Source: Pseudomonadota bacterium
Lineage (GTDB): Bacteria > Pseudomonadota > Alphaproteobacteria > Sphingomonadales > Sphingomonadaceae
NCBI GenBank assembly: GCA_023445495.1
Contig: JAEXLC010000119.1
Location: 1-59,992 of the forward strand
Direction of reading: 5' to 3'
DNA: 59,992 bases
Shown piece by piece: positions 20,301-28,398 of the stretch (within the stretch, counting starts at the first letter, position 1; every line of letters begins with the position of its first letter). The notes under the pieces are model-generated. The model searched no databases, was not told the DNA's origin, and saw only the letters and a program-made list of their open reading frames with translations. Made by a program: the position numbers and the translations under genes.

Positions 20301-23300
20301 TAAGTGAGGTTGGCAGTCGAGTTCGAGACGAACAGCCCCGCCCCCGCTGCGTCGGTTACGCTGGTGCCCGCCCCGAAGGTGAAGGTGCCGGCCGAACCGT
20401 TGGTGATCCCGATCTGGGCGCCGCCGGTCAGCGTTGCGCTGCCGAAGCTGTAGGTGCCGTCGGCATCGTCGAACGACATGCCGTCGCCGCCGCTGACGTT
20501 GAGCGTGGCGCCGCTGAAGTTCAGCGTGCCGGCCGAATGTGCCGAGACGGTCAGTGCCGCGCCGATCGACTGGTTGACCGTGCCGAGATAGGTCACGCCC
20601 GCCGTCGAGCTGGCGACGTTGATCGCGGCGCCGGTCGGGTTGGTGATCGTGGTGCCCGCGCCGAAGGTGAAGCTGCCTGCCGAACCGCCCAGGATGTCGA
20701 TGCCCGCATCGCCACCGTTCAGCGTCGTGGTGCCGTTGAAGGCATAGGTGCCGTCGGCATTGCTGAAGTTCAGGCCGGTGCCGTTGGTGGCGCTGAGATT
20801 GCTGGTGCCGGTGAAGGTCACCGTACCCGTGGCATGGCCGCTCACGTCGAGCAGGGCAGACGCGCCCGTGACGCTGACGCTACCGGCATAGGTGAAGTCG
20901 AGCGGGCCGGTGGTCGTGCCGATCGCGATCGCCGCGCCACTCGTGCCGCTGATGCTCGAAGCTGCCCCGAAAGAGAAGCTGCCGGTCGTCGTTCCGCCGA
21001 TGGATATGCCGTTGCTAGCGCCGGTGATGGTAAGGTTGGCCACGTCCAGCGCGCGGCCGCCGATGCCTGCGCCGGTCACATTGAGCGCGGTGATGCCATT
21101 GCCGGTGCCCGCATGCGTCACGCCGTCCAGCACCAGAGCGATGCTCGTGCCGGTCAGCGAGAGCGCTGCGCCGTTGAGCGTGTCGATCGTGCCGGCCGCG
21201 CTGGTCAGCGTCAGGCCGGTGCCGTTGGCAAGAATCCCGGTGCCGCTCTGGTTGTAGATCGCCAGATCGGTGAAGTTGAGCGCGCCCAGCGCGTTCGAGA
21301 GATTGACTGCGTTGCCGGTGAGCCGCTGGCCGGCACTGCCGATGAACAGCGATGCGTTGACGGCCTGATAGCCCGCCGTGCCGAGATCGGCGTCGAACGT
21401 CGCGCCGTCCATATAGGCGCCCTGCGACCCGACACCCTGGTTGATCGTGACGTTCGCAAGCTGGGTAACGGTCATGCTGCCGCCGCCGACGGCGTACAGC
21501 GCCAGCGGAATCGAATTGCCGCTGGTGGTCAGCACGAGGTTGCTCAGCGCCGCGCTGGCAGCACTGCCGCCGGCGGCCAGCTCGATCGCGCTGTCACCGC
21601 CCGAGATGATGCTGTTGCGGATCGTGATGTTCGCCGCGCCGGTACCATAGATGCCGGTGCCCGCGCCGGTGATCCGTACCCCGTCGATGAGGTTGTTGCC
21701 CATGACGCGCACCGTATCCGCGCCGCCACCCTGGGTGGTGGTCAGCGTCGGCGCACCCGACCCCGCGAAGGGATTGGTCACATAGCCCTGAGCGATATTG
21801 TAAAGGACGACGTTCGCCGGTGCCCCGCCCGGCAGCGAGATCGTGTCGCCGTTGAGGAAGCCGAGCAGCTGCTGGTTGGCGCTGAGGACGACGGTGCCCG
21901 TATATGCACCCTTGGTAACGCCTAGCGCGTCGATGGTGTCGTTGCCGCCCGCCGGGTTGTTGAGCAGGATGATGACGTCGCGGTTCGCGGTCAACGCGCC
22001 CTGCAGGTTACCCGGGTTGTTGCGCGAGCCGTCGCCGGTGCCGTTCTGCACGACCCAATAGACCGTAGCCGAGGTCGAGAGCGTGCTGGTGTCGCCCGAC
22101 AGGTTCACATCGGCGAAATTATAGGTGCCGATCGCCGCGTTCAGACCGGTGATCGCGATCGGCACGCCGGTGCTGCTGAGGCTGATCGTCGAGCCCGCGC
22201 CGTTCGCGTCGGTGTTCGACCCGTCGCCGAAGCGGAAGGTGCCGGTAATCGCCGCGTTGGTCAGGTTGACGCCGATGCCGACGCCGGTGATCGCGCTGCT
22301 GTTGGTGACGAGCAGGTTGCTGGCGAAGGTCGCGCCGGTCAGATTGATGCCGATCGATGCGGCGTCGCCGGTGCCCGTGATGTCGAGCGTGGTGAAGCGG
22401 ACATCGCCCAGGACATTGCGCGCGTCGAGGCCGGTGCCCGCGCCCAGGCCGGTGATGTCGACATTGGCGAACTCGATCGTGCCGCTGCTGCCCGCGCCCA
22501 GCAGGATGCCGGTGCCGGTCGGGTTGGCGATCGTCGCGGTGTTCATGAAGATCACCTGACCGTCGATATCGGTCAGTTCGATGCCCGTGGCACTGTTGGC
22601 GATCGTGCCGCCAAGCGTCGCGAACCCGCCCGTCAGGCCATTGATGCGCAGGCCCGCACCGTTCGCGCCGGTGATGTTGAAATTGGCGAGAAGGACAATG
22701 CCGGCATTGCCGAGGATCTCGATGCCGTCGCCCGCGGTGCTGGTCGTGGTGACCGAGCCCAGGCTGATCTGCGCGCTGTTGCCGCTCAGCGAGACGCCCG
22801 CCCCGGCGGTGGTGCCGCCGATGTTGATGCTCGTGAAGCCCAGGTTGCCGGTGCCGCCGATATTGGCGAGCGAGACGCCCGCACCATCCGAATTCTGCAC
22901 GGTGACGGTGCCGAAGCTGAGGTTGCTGCCCAGCGTGACGGTATCGATCGCCAGGGCGCGCGCATCGCCGGTCGCGGCAAGGTTCAGCCCGGAGCCGCCC
23001 AGCGTCAGCGATCCGCCGCCGACACCGGACAGGTTGAGCACCGCCGCGCCCGTCGCGGAGGTCGAGGAAAGCGTCAGGTTGCTCAGCGTTGCCGAGGCGG
23101 CAACACCGCCCGAAAGCAGGCTGATCGCACCGCCGTTGCCCGAAATGATCGAGTTGGTGATCGAGACGTTCGATGCGCCGATACCCGACACGCCGATGCC
23201 GGCGCCACCGATGCGCAGGCCATCGAGCGCCGAGCCGCTGGACAGCGTGACCGTCGCGCCCGCGCCGGTGTTGGTGAGCAGCGCGGCGCCCGAACCCAGA

Positions 23301-26300
23301 TAGGGATTGGTGACGATGCCCGGCGTGATGCCGTAAAGGAACATGTTGGCCGGCGTGCCGCCGCCCACCGCCTGGGTATCGCCGTTGAGGAAGCCCACCA
23401 GGTGCTGGTTGGCGCCGAGCGTCAGCGTGCCGAGGCCGGCGACGTCGAGCACGTCCTGCCCGCCCGTCGGGTTGTTGAGCAGCACGATGTAATTCGCACC
23501 CGAAGCCGCTGCCGCCGCCAGGCTGCCCGGATCGGTCTTGGTGCCCGCGCCGGTGCGGCCCAGCTCGACGAAAAAGACGGTGACCGGATTGATCGCCAGG
23601 TTGGTGATGTCACCGACCAGATTGACGTCGGAGAAGTTGTAGCTGCCGACGGTCTGGTTGAGGCCGCCGATCACGATGGGCGTGATCGCGTTGATCGTCG
23701 AGGCGGCGCCGTCTGCGTCGGTGTTCGAGCCGTCGCCATAGCGGAAGCTGCCGGTGATCGCGGCGTTGGTGAGATCCACGCCGGTGCCGACGCCGGTGAT
23801 CGTGCTGCTGTTGGTAACGGTGAAGCTGCCGGCGAAGGTCGCGCCGGTCAGGTCGATGCCGCGCGTGCCGGTGGTCGAGGCGCCGGTGATGTCGAGCGTG
23901 GCGAAGGTTACGGTGCCGCCGCTGCTGCGCGCGTCGACGCCGGTCTGGTTCGCGCCCAGCCCGGTGATGTCGGTATCGCCGAAGCCGATCGTGCCGGTGC
24001 TGCCCGCACCCAGCTCGATGCCGGTGCTGTTGGCGATCGTGGTGGCGCCGAAGTTCAGCGTGCCGCCCACCCCGTTGACCAGGATGCCCACGCCGGTGCT
24101 GTTCGCGATGCTCGTCGCGCCGACGGTCAGGCTGCCCGAAAGGTTGGAGACTTCGATGCCGTCGGCGGCACCGCTGATCGATGCGCTGCCGATGGTGGCG
24201 TTGCCGGTCGTGTTCGAGACACGGATGCCCGAGCCGCCCGCATTGTTCGAGGTCACCGCGCCGACGGTGACATTGCCGCTGTTGCCGGTGAGGCGCAGGC
24301 CGTCCGAGCCGGTGTTCGACACCGTGACTGCACCGAGCGTGACATTGCCGGTGTTGCCCGACACGACGACGCCGACGCCTGCGGTATTCGTCGCGGTCAC
24401 CGCGCCCACGGTCACCGTCGCCGAGTTGTTCGCCACGCCCAGGCCGACACCCGCCGTGGCGCCGCCCACCGCGACGTTGCCGATATTCACCGTGCCGCCG
24501 GCGACCTGCGTCACCTGTACCGCGGCGATGCCGCCCGCCGCGCCGGTGCTCACCGAGCCGATGCTGAGCGTGCCGACCGTCACATCATTGGCGACCAGGC
24601 CCTGCGCCGTGCCCGTGCCGGCGATGTTGATGCCGGTACCCGACACGTTGAGCGTCCCCGCCCCCGCGCCGCTGAGGTTCAGCACCGTGCCGCCGCTTGC
24701 CGACAGGTTGAGATTGGTGAGCGTCGCCGAGGCCGCGGTGCCGCCGTCGATCAGGCTGATCGCGCCGCCATTGCCCGAAACGGTCGAGTTGCGGATGATG
24801 ACGTTCGACACGCCCGAACCGACGATGCCCACGCCCAGCGCGTCATTATGCACGATCACGCCATCGACGCGGCTGTCGTTCGCCAGGTTGAGCGTCGCGG
24901 TGCCGGTGGTGCTGGTCAGGATCGCCGCGCCCGAGCCGGCATAGGTGTTGACGATGCCCGTCGGCCCGAGGTTCGAGACGATCAGGTTCGACGGCACGGT
25001 GGCACCCGTCACCGCGAAGAAATCGGTGTTGAGGAAGCTGACAATCGACTGGCCGGCCGTGAGGTTCAGCGCGCCGCCGACCAGGACCGAGGTGTCGATG
25101 ACGTCTTGCCCGCCATTCGGGTTGTTGAGCAGCACGATATACTGCGCACCCGAAGCCGCGGCGCCCGCGATGCTGCCCGGGTTGTTCGCCGTGCCCGTGC
25201 CGCTCGCGCCGGCAAGGACGTAATAGGCGGTGAAGCTGCCGCCGGTGATGTTGTTGGTGTTGCCGTCGAGCTGGACGTCGGCGAAATTATAGGTGCCGTG
25301 CGTCGCGTTCATGCCCGCGACGACGATCACGGTGTTGGCGGTGATCCGGCTCTCGAGGCCATCGGCCGCGTTGGCGTCGCCGAAGCGGAAGCTGCCGGTG
25401 ATGTTCGCGTTGGTCAGGTTCACGCCGATATCGACGCCCTGGATCACGCTCGGATTGGTGATGGTTATCGCGCCGGCATTGGTCGCGCCCGTCAGATCGA
25501 TGCCGGTCGAGCCGGCCGCGCCGGTACCGGTGATGTCGAGCGTGCCGAAGGTAACGTTGCCCTGCGTGCCCGTCAGATTGAGGCCCGTGGCGGCGCCGAG
25601 GCCCGTGATATCGACATCGCCGAAGGTCACCCCGCCCGACACACTGCCGATGACGATGCCGGTGCCCGTCGGATTGGCGATGGTGAGCAGGCCCGAGAAG
25701 GTCGTGCTGCCGGCCAGGTTGTTCAGCGACAGCGCGGGCGATGCCGAGCCGGTGATCGTCGTCGCGCCGGCAAAGGTAACGCTGGAGCCGGCGAGCGAGC
25801 CGTTGACCGTGATCGGCCCGGCGCCGGTGATCGCGCCGGTGAAGCGGATCGCGCCGCCGACATTGAACAGCGAGACGAGCGGACCTGCGCCCGCATCGGT
25901 GATCGTCGCGCCGAAGTTGAGCCCGATCGTGCCGCCGCTGCCGGCCACGCCCGACTGGCCGACCTGCACCGAGGCGCCGCCGCTATTGGTGATCGTGCCG
26001 CCGCCGATCGTCACCAGGCCGGTCGAACCGCCGGTGATGTAGAGGCCCTGCTGGCCGCTATTGCTAATCGTTAGCGTTCCGATGGTCAGCGCGTTGCCAC
26101 CGGTGCCCGAACCCTGGACGTTGCTCAGGACGATGCCCGCGCCTGCCGCGCCGATCGAGCGCACGGACGAGAAGGTCAGGTCGATGAACAGCGGATCGAG
26201 GTTGAGCGCGGTGCCGCCGGTGGTATCGACCGTGCCGGCCGCGTTGGTCAGCGTGAACGTGCCCGACTTGGTGTTGGCGACCGTCAGGCCGGTGCCGCCA

Positions 26301-28147
26301 TTGTTGGCGATGTTGAGGCTGGTGAAGCTGAGCGCGCCATCGACTTCGGTCAGCGAGACGCCCGCGCCGCCGACACGTGCCGTGGTGGTGCCCACCTGCA
26401 TGGCACCGGCATTGACCGCCTGGATGCCCGCCGCGGTGCTGGAATCGAACGTGACATAGCGCGCCGCGAAGCCGCCGGTCTCGCCATTGCCGCCGGCGAT
26501 GTTGATGCCGGAGAGCCCCGCCACCGTCACCGTGCCCGGGCCCGAGCCGTCGATGTCGAGCACCGTGCCGCCGGTCGCCGACAGCGTCAGGCTCGACAGC
26601 GTGGTCGTCAGGGTGCCGCCGGCATCGTTGATGTCGATCGCGCCCGCGCCGCCACCGATGGTCGAGTTGCGCAGGGTGACGTTGCTGCCGCCATTGACGA
26701 CGACGCCTGCCCCTGCCCCGCCCCGGATGGTGATGCCGTCGACCACCACCGCGCCGGTGGTGTTGGTGAGCGTGAGGCCGGCCGCGCCGGTATTCTCGAT
26801 GGTCACGCGCTCGAGCGCGAAGCCGCCCACGCCGTTCGCCAGGATGCCCGAGCCGCTGCCGCGCACGGTAACGTCGCGCACCACCGAGCCCTGGCCGAGC
26901 GTCACTGCGGCGCCGCCGGCGTTGCTGCCGACGATCACGCCATTGGTGCCGCCGAAGTTGAAGGCGCTGACCGAGCCGTCCGAATGGCGCACGCTGACGC
27001 TGCTGGCGCCGCCGACGAGATACTGGTTGGTCGCGAGGGTAACGCCGGTGCTGGCGATATTGCCGGCATTGCCGAGCGCGACGACGATGCCGTTCGCACC
27101 CGCGCGCGTCACCGCGTCGCTCAGCGTGGTGGTGGCGGTGCTGGTGCCTGCGGCACCCGCCGTGCCCGAACCGCTGGTGAAGTAGACGCCGCCAAACGCC
27201 ACGCCGGTGCGCGCGTCGACCGCGAAGCTGGTGCTGGTCAGGTCGGTGTAGCGCGTGCCCGACGGCGTTACATAATCGCGACGCAGCCGCTCGCCCATCT
27301 GGCGATCGAGGCCGCTGGTGCCGGCGCTGCGATCGCGCGAACCGCGCCCGAGCGGAATCGACAGGCGCACGGTGCCGCGCGCCTGGGTGCCCCAGCGATT
27401 GTCGTTCTGCAGCTCGGCGCCGAGCGAGAAGCGGCCGCCGGTGCCCAGCGGATCCTCGATGCCGAGCTCGAGCCCGCCACGGACGCCGCGATAGGACTTG
27501 CTCGCCGCTTCCGCGCGATAGTCGAAGCCGGCACCGGAAGCGCGCAGGCTGAACTGCTTGTTGAGCGGCAGCGTCGCGCCGATCTCGGCATTGGCGCCGG
27601 CAAGCGGCACTTCCTCGAGCCGCCAGCCGCTCTTGCGCTCGATCAGCCGGTTGTTCTCGATCGAGAGCACGCCGGCGGGGCTGGCATTGGGATCGACATA
27701 GCCGATCGTGCGCCGGCGATTGACCGGCATGCGATAATTGACGTGCAGATCGAAGACCGAGGTGAAGCCCTCGAGGCCGAACGACACCGCGGTCTGGTCG
27801 CGCGATGTGATATCGGTCTTGTAGAAGTCGAGGCCGGCATTGACGCCGATCGCCACGTCCTCGCCGATCTTGCCGCGCCCGCCGATCGTGACGGAGCCGT
27901 TGCGGTCATAGCGCTCGTCGGTGCCGATCCGCCCGGCGACGAACAGCAGGTTCGAGTCATTCTGCGCCACCGGCGTGAAGAGTTCGAAGGAAACCTGGCT
28001 GCTGCCGTCGGCGGCACGGGCATCGACTTCAGCGCGCGGCTGCCAGGTGGGAGCCTTGTCCTGCGCCTGTGCGCCGGTGGCCGATGCGATAGCGATTCCG
28101 GTGAGGCAGGTCGACAGCAACAGGCGGCCGCGATGGAGCTTCTTCAC
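11330..28147 (-). CDS. Giant inverse autotransporter adhesin with beta-helix passenger
   Basis: This is a 5,605-residue surface protein. The GTG at 28147 is chosen because GGGGGAGA lies about 8 bases upstream and it is followed at once by a signal peptide (KKLHRGRLLLSTCLTGIAIA... to AQAQ); the frame also opens 17 codons earlier. Residues about 55-270 resemble the intimin/invasin-type beta-barrel: repeated strands such as SLRASGAGFDYRAEAASKSY and RGTVRLSIPLG. A helical linker (QMGERLRRDYV) follows near 286. There is no C-terminal barrel; the protein ends PASVPLP. The passenger is a repetitive Gly/Thr/Asn/Val-rich right-handed beta-helix. At least six modules start with a pectate-lyase-like cap (pattern YFV...G.G..DPGSL..A...IVLLNNPTGG.D) near residues 320, 975, 1520, 2026, 2823 and 3996. 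It probably acts in adhesion or biofilm formation. Barrel assignment is by motif recognition. Confidence 0.8.
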   Translation of the reverse strand: MKKLHRGRLLLSTCLTGIAIASATGAQAQDKAPTWQPRAEVDARAADGSSQVSFELFTPVAQNDSNLLFVAGRIGTDERYDRNGSVTIGGRGKIGEDVAIGVNAGLDFYKTDITSRDQTAVSFGLEGFTSVFDLHVNYRMPVNRRRTIGYVDPNASPAGVLSIENNRLIERKSGWRLEEVPLAGANAEIGATLPLNKQFSLRASGAGFDYRAEAASKSYRGVRGGLELGIEDPLGTGGRFSLGAELQNDNRWGTQARGTVRLSIPLGRGSRDRSAGTSGLDRQMGERLRRDYVTPSGTRYTDLTSTSFAVDARTGVAFGGVYFTSGSGTAGAAGTSTATTTLSDAVTRAGANGIVVALGNAGNIASTGVTLATNQYLVGGASSVSVRHSDGSVSAFNFGGTNGVIVGSNAGGAAVTLGQGSVVRDVTVRGSGSGILANGVGGFALERVTIENTGAAGLTLTNTTGAVVVDGITIRGGAGAGVVVNGGSNVTLRNSTIGGGAGAIDINDAGGTLTTTLSSLTLSATGGTVLDIDGSGPGTVTVAGLSGINIAGGNGETGGFAARYVTFDSSTAAGIQAVNAGAMQVGTTTARVGGAGVSLTEVDGALSFTSLNIANNGGTGLTVANTKSGTFTLTNAAGTVDTTGGTALNLDPLFIDLTFSSVRSIGAAGAGIVLSNVQGSGTGGNALTIGTLTISNSGQQGLYITGGSTGLVTIGGGTITNSGGASVQVGQSGVAGSGGTIGLNFGATITDAGAGPLVSLFNVGGAIRFTGAITGAGPITVNGSLAGSSVTFAGATTITGSASPALSLNNLAGSTTFSGLLTIANPTGTGIVIGSVSGGVTFGDVDITGLGAATGLNLTGTQGNVTFGTLDITGTGAAGSTGIDLTGATNAGAITITNPSVIQGVDIGVNLTNANITGSFRFGDANAADGLESRITANTVIVVAGMNATHGTYNFADVQLDGNTNNITGGSFTAYYVLAGASGTGTANNPGSIAGAAASGAQYIVLLNNPNGGQDVIDTSVLVGGALNLTAGQSIVSFLNTDFFAVTGATVPSNLIVSNLGPTGIVNTYAGSGAAILTSTTGTATLNLANDSRVDGVIVHNDALGVGIVGSGVSNVIIRNSTVSGNGGAISLIDGGTAASATLTNLNLSASGGTVLNLSGAGAGTLNVSGTGINIAGTGTAQGLVANDVTVGTLSIGSVSTGAAGGIAAVQVTQVAGGTVNIGNVAVGGATAGVGLGVANNSATVTVGAVTATNTAGVGVVVSGNTGNVTLGAVTVSNTGSDGLRLTGNSGNVTVGAVTSNNAGGSGIRVSNTTGNATIGSASISGAADGIEVSNLSGSLTVGATSIANSTGVGILVNGVGGTLNFGATTIANSTGIELGAGSTGTIGFGDTDITGLGANQTGVDARSSGGTVTFATLDITGASTTGTRGIDLTGATFAGSFTVTNSSTITGVGTGVDLTNAAITGSFRYGDGSNTDADGAASTINAITPIVIGGLNQTVGSYNFSDVNLVGDITNLAINPVTVFFVELGRTGAGTKTDPGSLAAAAASGANYIVLLNNPTGGQDVLDVAGLGTLTLGANQHLVGFLNGDTQAVGGGTPANMFLYGITPGIVTNPYLGSGAALLTNTGAGATVTLSSGSALDGLRIGGAGIGVSGIGASNVSITNSIISGNGGAISLLSGGVAASATLSNLTLSSTSATGAAVLNLSGVGGGSLTLGGSGLNLAATGDARALAIDTVTLGSNLSFGTVTVQNSDGAGVSLANIGGTGNLGFTSINIGGTTAGAGVSLSGNSAQISLGSVTTTSTAGDGIEILGNAGIVLLANFNITGANGAGLRINGLTGGFATLGGTIANSATGIELTDIDGQVIFMNTATIANPTGTGILLGAGSSGTIEFANVDITGLGAGTGLDARNVLGDVRFTTLDITGTGDAASIGINLTGATFASNLLVTNSSAITGVGIGVNLTNAAITGTFRFGDGSNTDANGAGSTISLSSTGVPIAITGLNAAIGTYNFADVNLSGDTSTLSTSATVYWVVQNGTGDGSRNNPGNLQGALTANRDVIILLNNPAGGNDTIDALGVTKGAYTGTVVLSANQQLLGFLNGDTISLPGGAPANVVLYNIAQGYVTNPFAGSGAPTLTTTQGGGADTVRVMGNNLIDGVRITGAGTGIYGTGAANITIRNSIISGGDSAIELAAGGSAASAALSNLVLTTSGNSIPLALYAVGGGSMTVTQLANVTINQGVGSQGAYMDGATFDADLGTAGYQAVNASLFIGSAGQRLTGNAVNLSNALGALNFTDLAIYNQSGTGILANGTGLTLTSAAGTIDTLNGAALSLTGTSIALVLDGVTHAGTGNGITALNVTGAGIGGRALDVANLTITGASNGISIGGTTTGSFSFGAASSISGTSGAAIAIGTTTGPLDFTYAGSVSVTGASALLDVSGHATGTVTFTGTSNLSATNGTGLNFSNADGTYAFNGTTTLNGGDAGIDILGGSAGSFTFGAGTTITNPTGAAINVASSTAGVTYLGTVNQSIGAALTVSAHSAGTLNFSGATLNVSGGDGMSFDDADGTYSFGSATLTGGAQIGITNGSAGTFTFGAGTSVTDAAGAGLFVSNSTANLTYAGSISQSLAGLVAVDIGTHSGGTIDFTGATFNITGGTGISFFDADGTYSFGDLALSGGARLAILGGSAGTFTFGNVDITGLAANTTAANLSGATGNVTFATLDITGASATGTRGIDVTGSTTAGNVIISGSSQITGVGIGVDLTNAAITGTFRYGDGSNSDANGAASNITAVTPLVIAGLNGGTGTYNFADVNLNGDTTNLSVSAYFVLAGATGTGSRSDPGSLAGAEASGATYIVLLNDPTGGSDVLDATAGAGGSLDLAGGQSLYGFRDTDSFTVGGGAPGNVLLFNVQTGVISNPFAGSGAPTLTASGANATVTLGGGNTIDGVVIANSGTGAGVLGNGAAAPIILRNSTISGGAAGAIRIYDNAANVTLALNNLTLAANGGNILNLDGSGTGSFIVSQLSNLTVNHTTETGGFVFNDLTFDSDTVTAGIQAVSAGNLTLGTTGSRITGDGLSLTNVVGTLNFGDLNIANNAGTGLIVANSKANNFVLGTTGGAIDTTNGTAINLDPLTIHMVLGSVRSTGGAYGILLDQVEGDFTVTGSVGVNGATNTSIAIRNNTAQADPLDVHFQGGTILDSALTTGAGVSLTNNSGATVEFTGSLGIYTATGAGLTTSGGGTLSVTGAFNGIYTGNAPALSLSGGTIGAAGLNFLQITAAPAAGTAVSASGVTLTGALNIGGLDIDGGGTGVAFSNLSGAGSVNLTGTLDLDTTGVGFNLSGALGTVNIANASGSTLTIDGASTGIRLNGVTSGTVNVATIASGGAASIGGTTSATTAAIGIVASSGVTLNYGGTINATAGSALSVLSSSMLANLSGAITSTTSGTAFSFTNAGGIYTMSGSVSHTGGAGVVVDAPSTGNVSFLNASKTFSTGTNTAISMAGSGTLSLLGGGLGITTTSGTGLSATAGTVSVLGSGNTITTATGQILGLSGVTSGSGGITFDALTATGTVANNGILLSNLTGAAFNGGTVNIGGTSGAANDGIKVATGTAAITFGATTIGTAGSNAIELLNSGSAVTFGTMNLSGAGGSTVVIAGSTGPVTLGTGTVTATGAANYAVSLTGGTGDVSVGSALGGTNLVQIVDHETGTVTFSGNMASTVGGISVTNVNSGLITFTGQTLALNATAFGVTLAGNSGGTIDFNMAAGGNGLDIVSTGTGFSAGSGGTVIVRGVGNSISTTGTGTALSLQNVTIGTNGFTFGSVSANGATTGILLNGVATVAPAISLGTVNLQGITSRGIDVTGILGTGLSITDLDIGLNSNSAVALDLNGATLSAPIIIGDFDVTNSGGAGTSIGVDLRGTLGGANILLGGQLGASSSIAGVGTGIYLNASTNALFTYGDGESGIDTGSTISATTAIDATNAPTVGTYDFRDVAFSGSPGAGFGLNKIYFVDADGATGGGNGSGADGTNPMTLAAAELIAAAQDMIVLINNGNAITAGGSNGNDSLVLASNVQVRGFGDGVGGGAGTGSAPINMTLTVPSTIFLSGGTSFNIADPTGNGAATLTSAAGANIVTLGATGNHLSGFIIDGGGAASRGIKDNGAGGTNTLLDYLTVRNVGTMGIEITPSTSTTIDHVSFSGNPGGDVLLNAANSVLTNIVSNGGGITLNNTTGTTTLTNVNLTNGNGLVFNTAAGTINATNVDITSPVSTGLTIAGGTANFNFDSTSSVTKSNAGAALSIGGGHSTGTFAYAGTLNITGGTGLQFDNADGTYNFTGTTTLAGGDAGIDILNGSGGTFSFGTNTAITSPSGTAFNVSGSTAAITYSGSITQANNAALVSFLNHSGGTVTFQTGTLGATNGTGLQFDNADATYNFNGTTTLNGGDAGVDILNGSGGTFNFGTGTSITSPTGAAFNLSGSTAAVTYSGNITQANNAALVNVLNHSSGTVTFQTGTLSGTNGTGLQFNNADGTYNFNGTTTLNGGDAGIDIVNGSDGTFGFGSGTAITHAAAGDAFVLTDSNSAVTYSGSVSDSNGYAVRIDNHDAGTVTFGSNSAISSSGANALGLSVTNSNGGSVAFNGTTTLSTQANNAVTLSANAGGTVAFSSVGTALGITTTSGTAFTISGGGTINATGPNSTITTGSGTIFDISNTSAVASTLGMTFASASNTLGTSGILVSRTAGTLTGSVTVNSGSITATNRGIDVDGGTLSLDYAGSVATSGVAGRSVEVTNITGGAITVSGNLSDNALGINIANNSGGSINFYGQSITLNTVANVNAVTLASNTGANITFSSAAGGNGVDITASGTGNGIDFTGGGSLTVYSTGNSVQTATGQILNLVNGSVGSLGLVFDSLTSTGSTNGSAINISNVDGTGTLSATAVSIAGTTGATADGIFYGGGSTMNVNLGTVTIANTGDEGIEINGAGNGTFTAGSVTINNTAGNGVEINNSTNTVNLAAGAIGASNDPTGFGVYVLNGTGAVTIASSITKTTGNNVVFVDNHETGNVTFSGAISATGGLNNGIVVQNVNSGTISFLGNTTLSTGANTAVNLLNNTGGTISFPNGGLAITTTSGTGFSATGGGTVGTAGSGNTITSGAGTALNVVNTTIGSGGLRFQSISSNGASSGIVLNNTGTSGGINVTGTGAAGSGGTIQNSSGDGISLTSTENVRLAYMNVTNNLGDGIGGSNINGFLIDNMLISGNGNDTGTDESGINISELTGTASNGARPTGIFNSTIQNNYEFEVQITNSTGTLANFQVVNSTVSYTGANAASAHGNLINFLGTGTSSMGISVSGSNFTGNWNAASPPTLVTGSGLFADSSGTSMTVQVSGSTFTNNNNGINVSTGPGSTTLTYNIDNNNFVGTRANVINDFQNGNAPFTRLVNGRITNNIIGNNAVTNSGSNVGAGISISNEGGVNANYYINGNTIQQIQTSQGIVVNVGLVGQATGNLTTNATITNNIIRNINGSRGLVVNNNQNTGGFPTVNVSISGNSFSGIAGQAGNGQYMRLSASGGGTINVTQGQATASAIASELDDANGFNDTTKVSIGTGTFNYGQPAPTLPPASVPLP
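14577..15220 (-). repeat. 297-bp tandem repeats inside the autotransporter gene
   Basis: Near-identical DNA begins at 14577, 14874 and 15171, an exact spacing of 297 bp (99 codons). Each unit encodes a segment around TYNFNGTTTLNGGDAGIDI, followed by TYSGNITQANNAALV and VTFQTGTL. Three more diverged members of the family lie near 20060-20830. High nucleotide identity implies recent duplication. Confidence 0.85.
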
Positions 28148-28398
28148 GGACAAATTCTCCCCCGATGGCGGCGATCCTGGCCTTTGACGATGTGCCAATG
28201 ACTCGACGATGGATTATTGCGCCCCGCCCATGGCTACCATTCCAAGCGCGCCGTCTCAAGGAAACTTATACGTATAATAACGGATAAGGCGCTCCAAATC
28301 AGGGCAATGCTTCAAAGCGGAACGAAGACACCGATGCCCTATGGCCACGCCGGTTCGTTTCGGATACGCCTAGCGTTGAATCTTGGGGGAACACGGCA
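28148..28398. promoter_or_regulatory. Divergent promoter region with a 12-bp palindrome
   Basis: This 250-bp gap separates the giant autotransporter (minus) from the tail-collar genes (plus). It holds the perfect palindrome TTATACGTATAA (28266-28277), which overlaps a consensus -10 element TATAAT (28273-28278) on the plus strand and a similar one on the minus strand. No good -35 is seen, so an activator or alternative sigma factor may be needed. Confidence 0.45.

Noticed and set aside
12212..26074. Very long plus-strand open frames (up to 1,383 codons) opposite the autotransporter gene
   Set aside because: They are Arg/Ala/Asp-rich translations of the antisense of GC-rich repeats, with no motifs or ribosome binding sites. 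The minus-strand product has a signal peptide and clear repeats.
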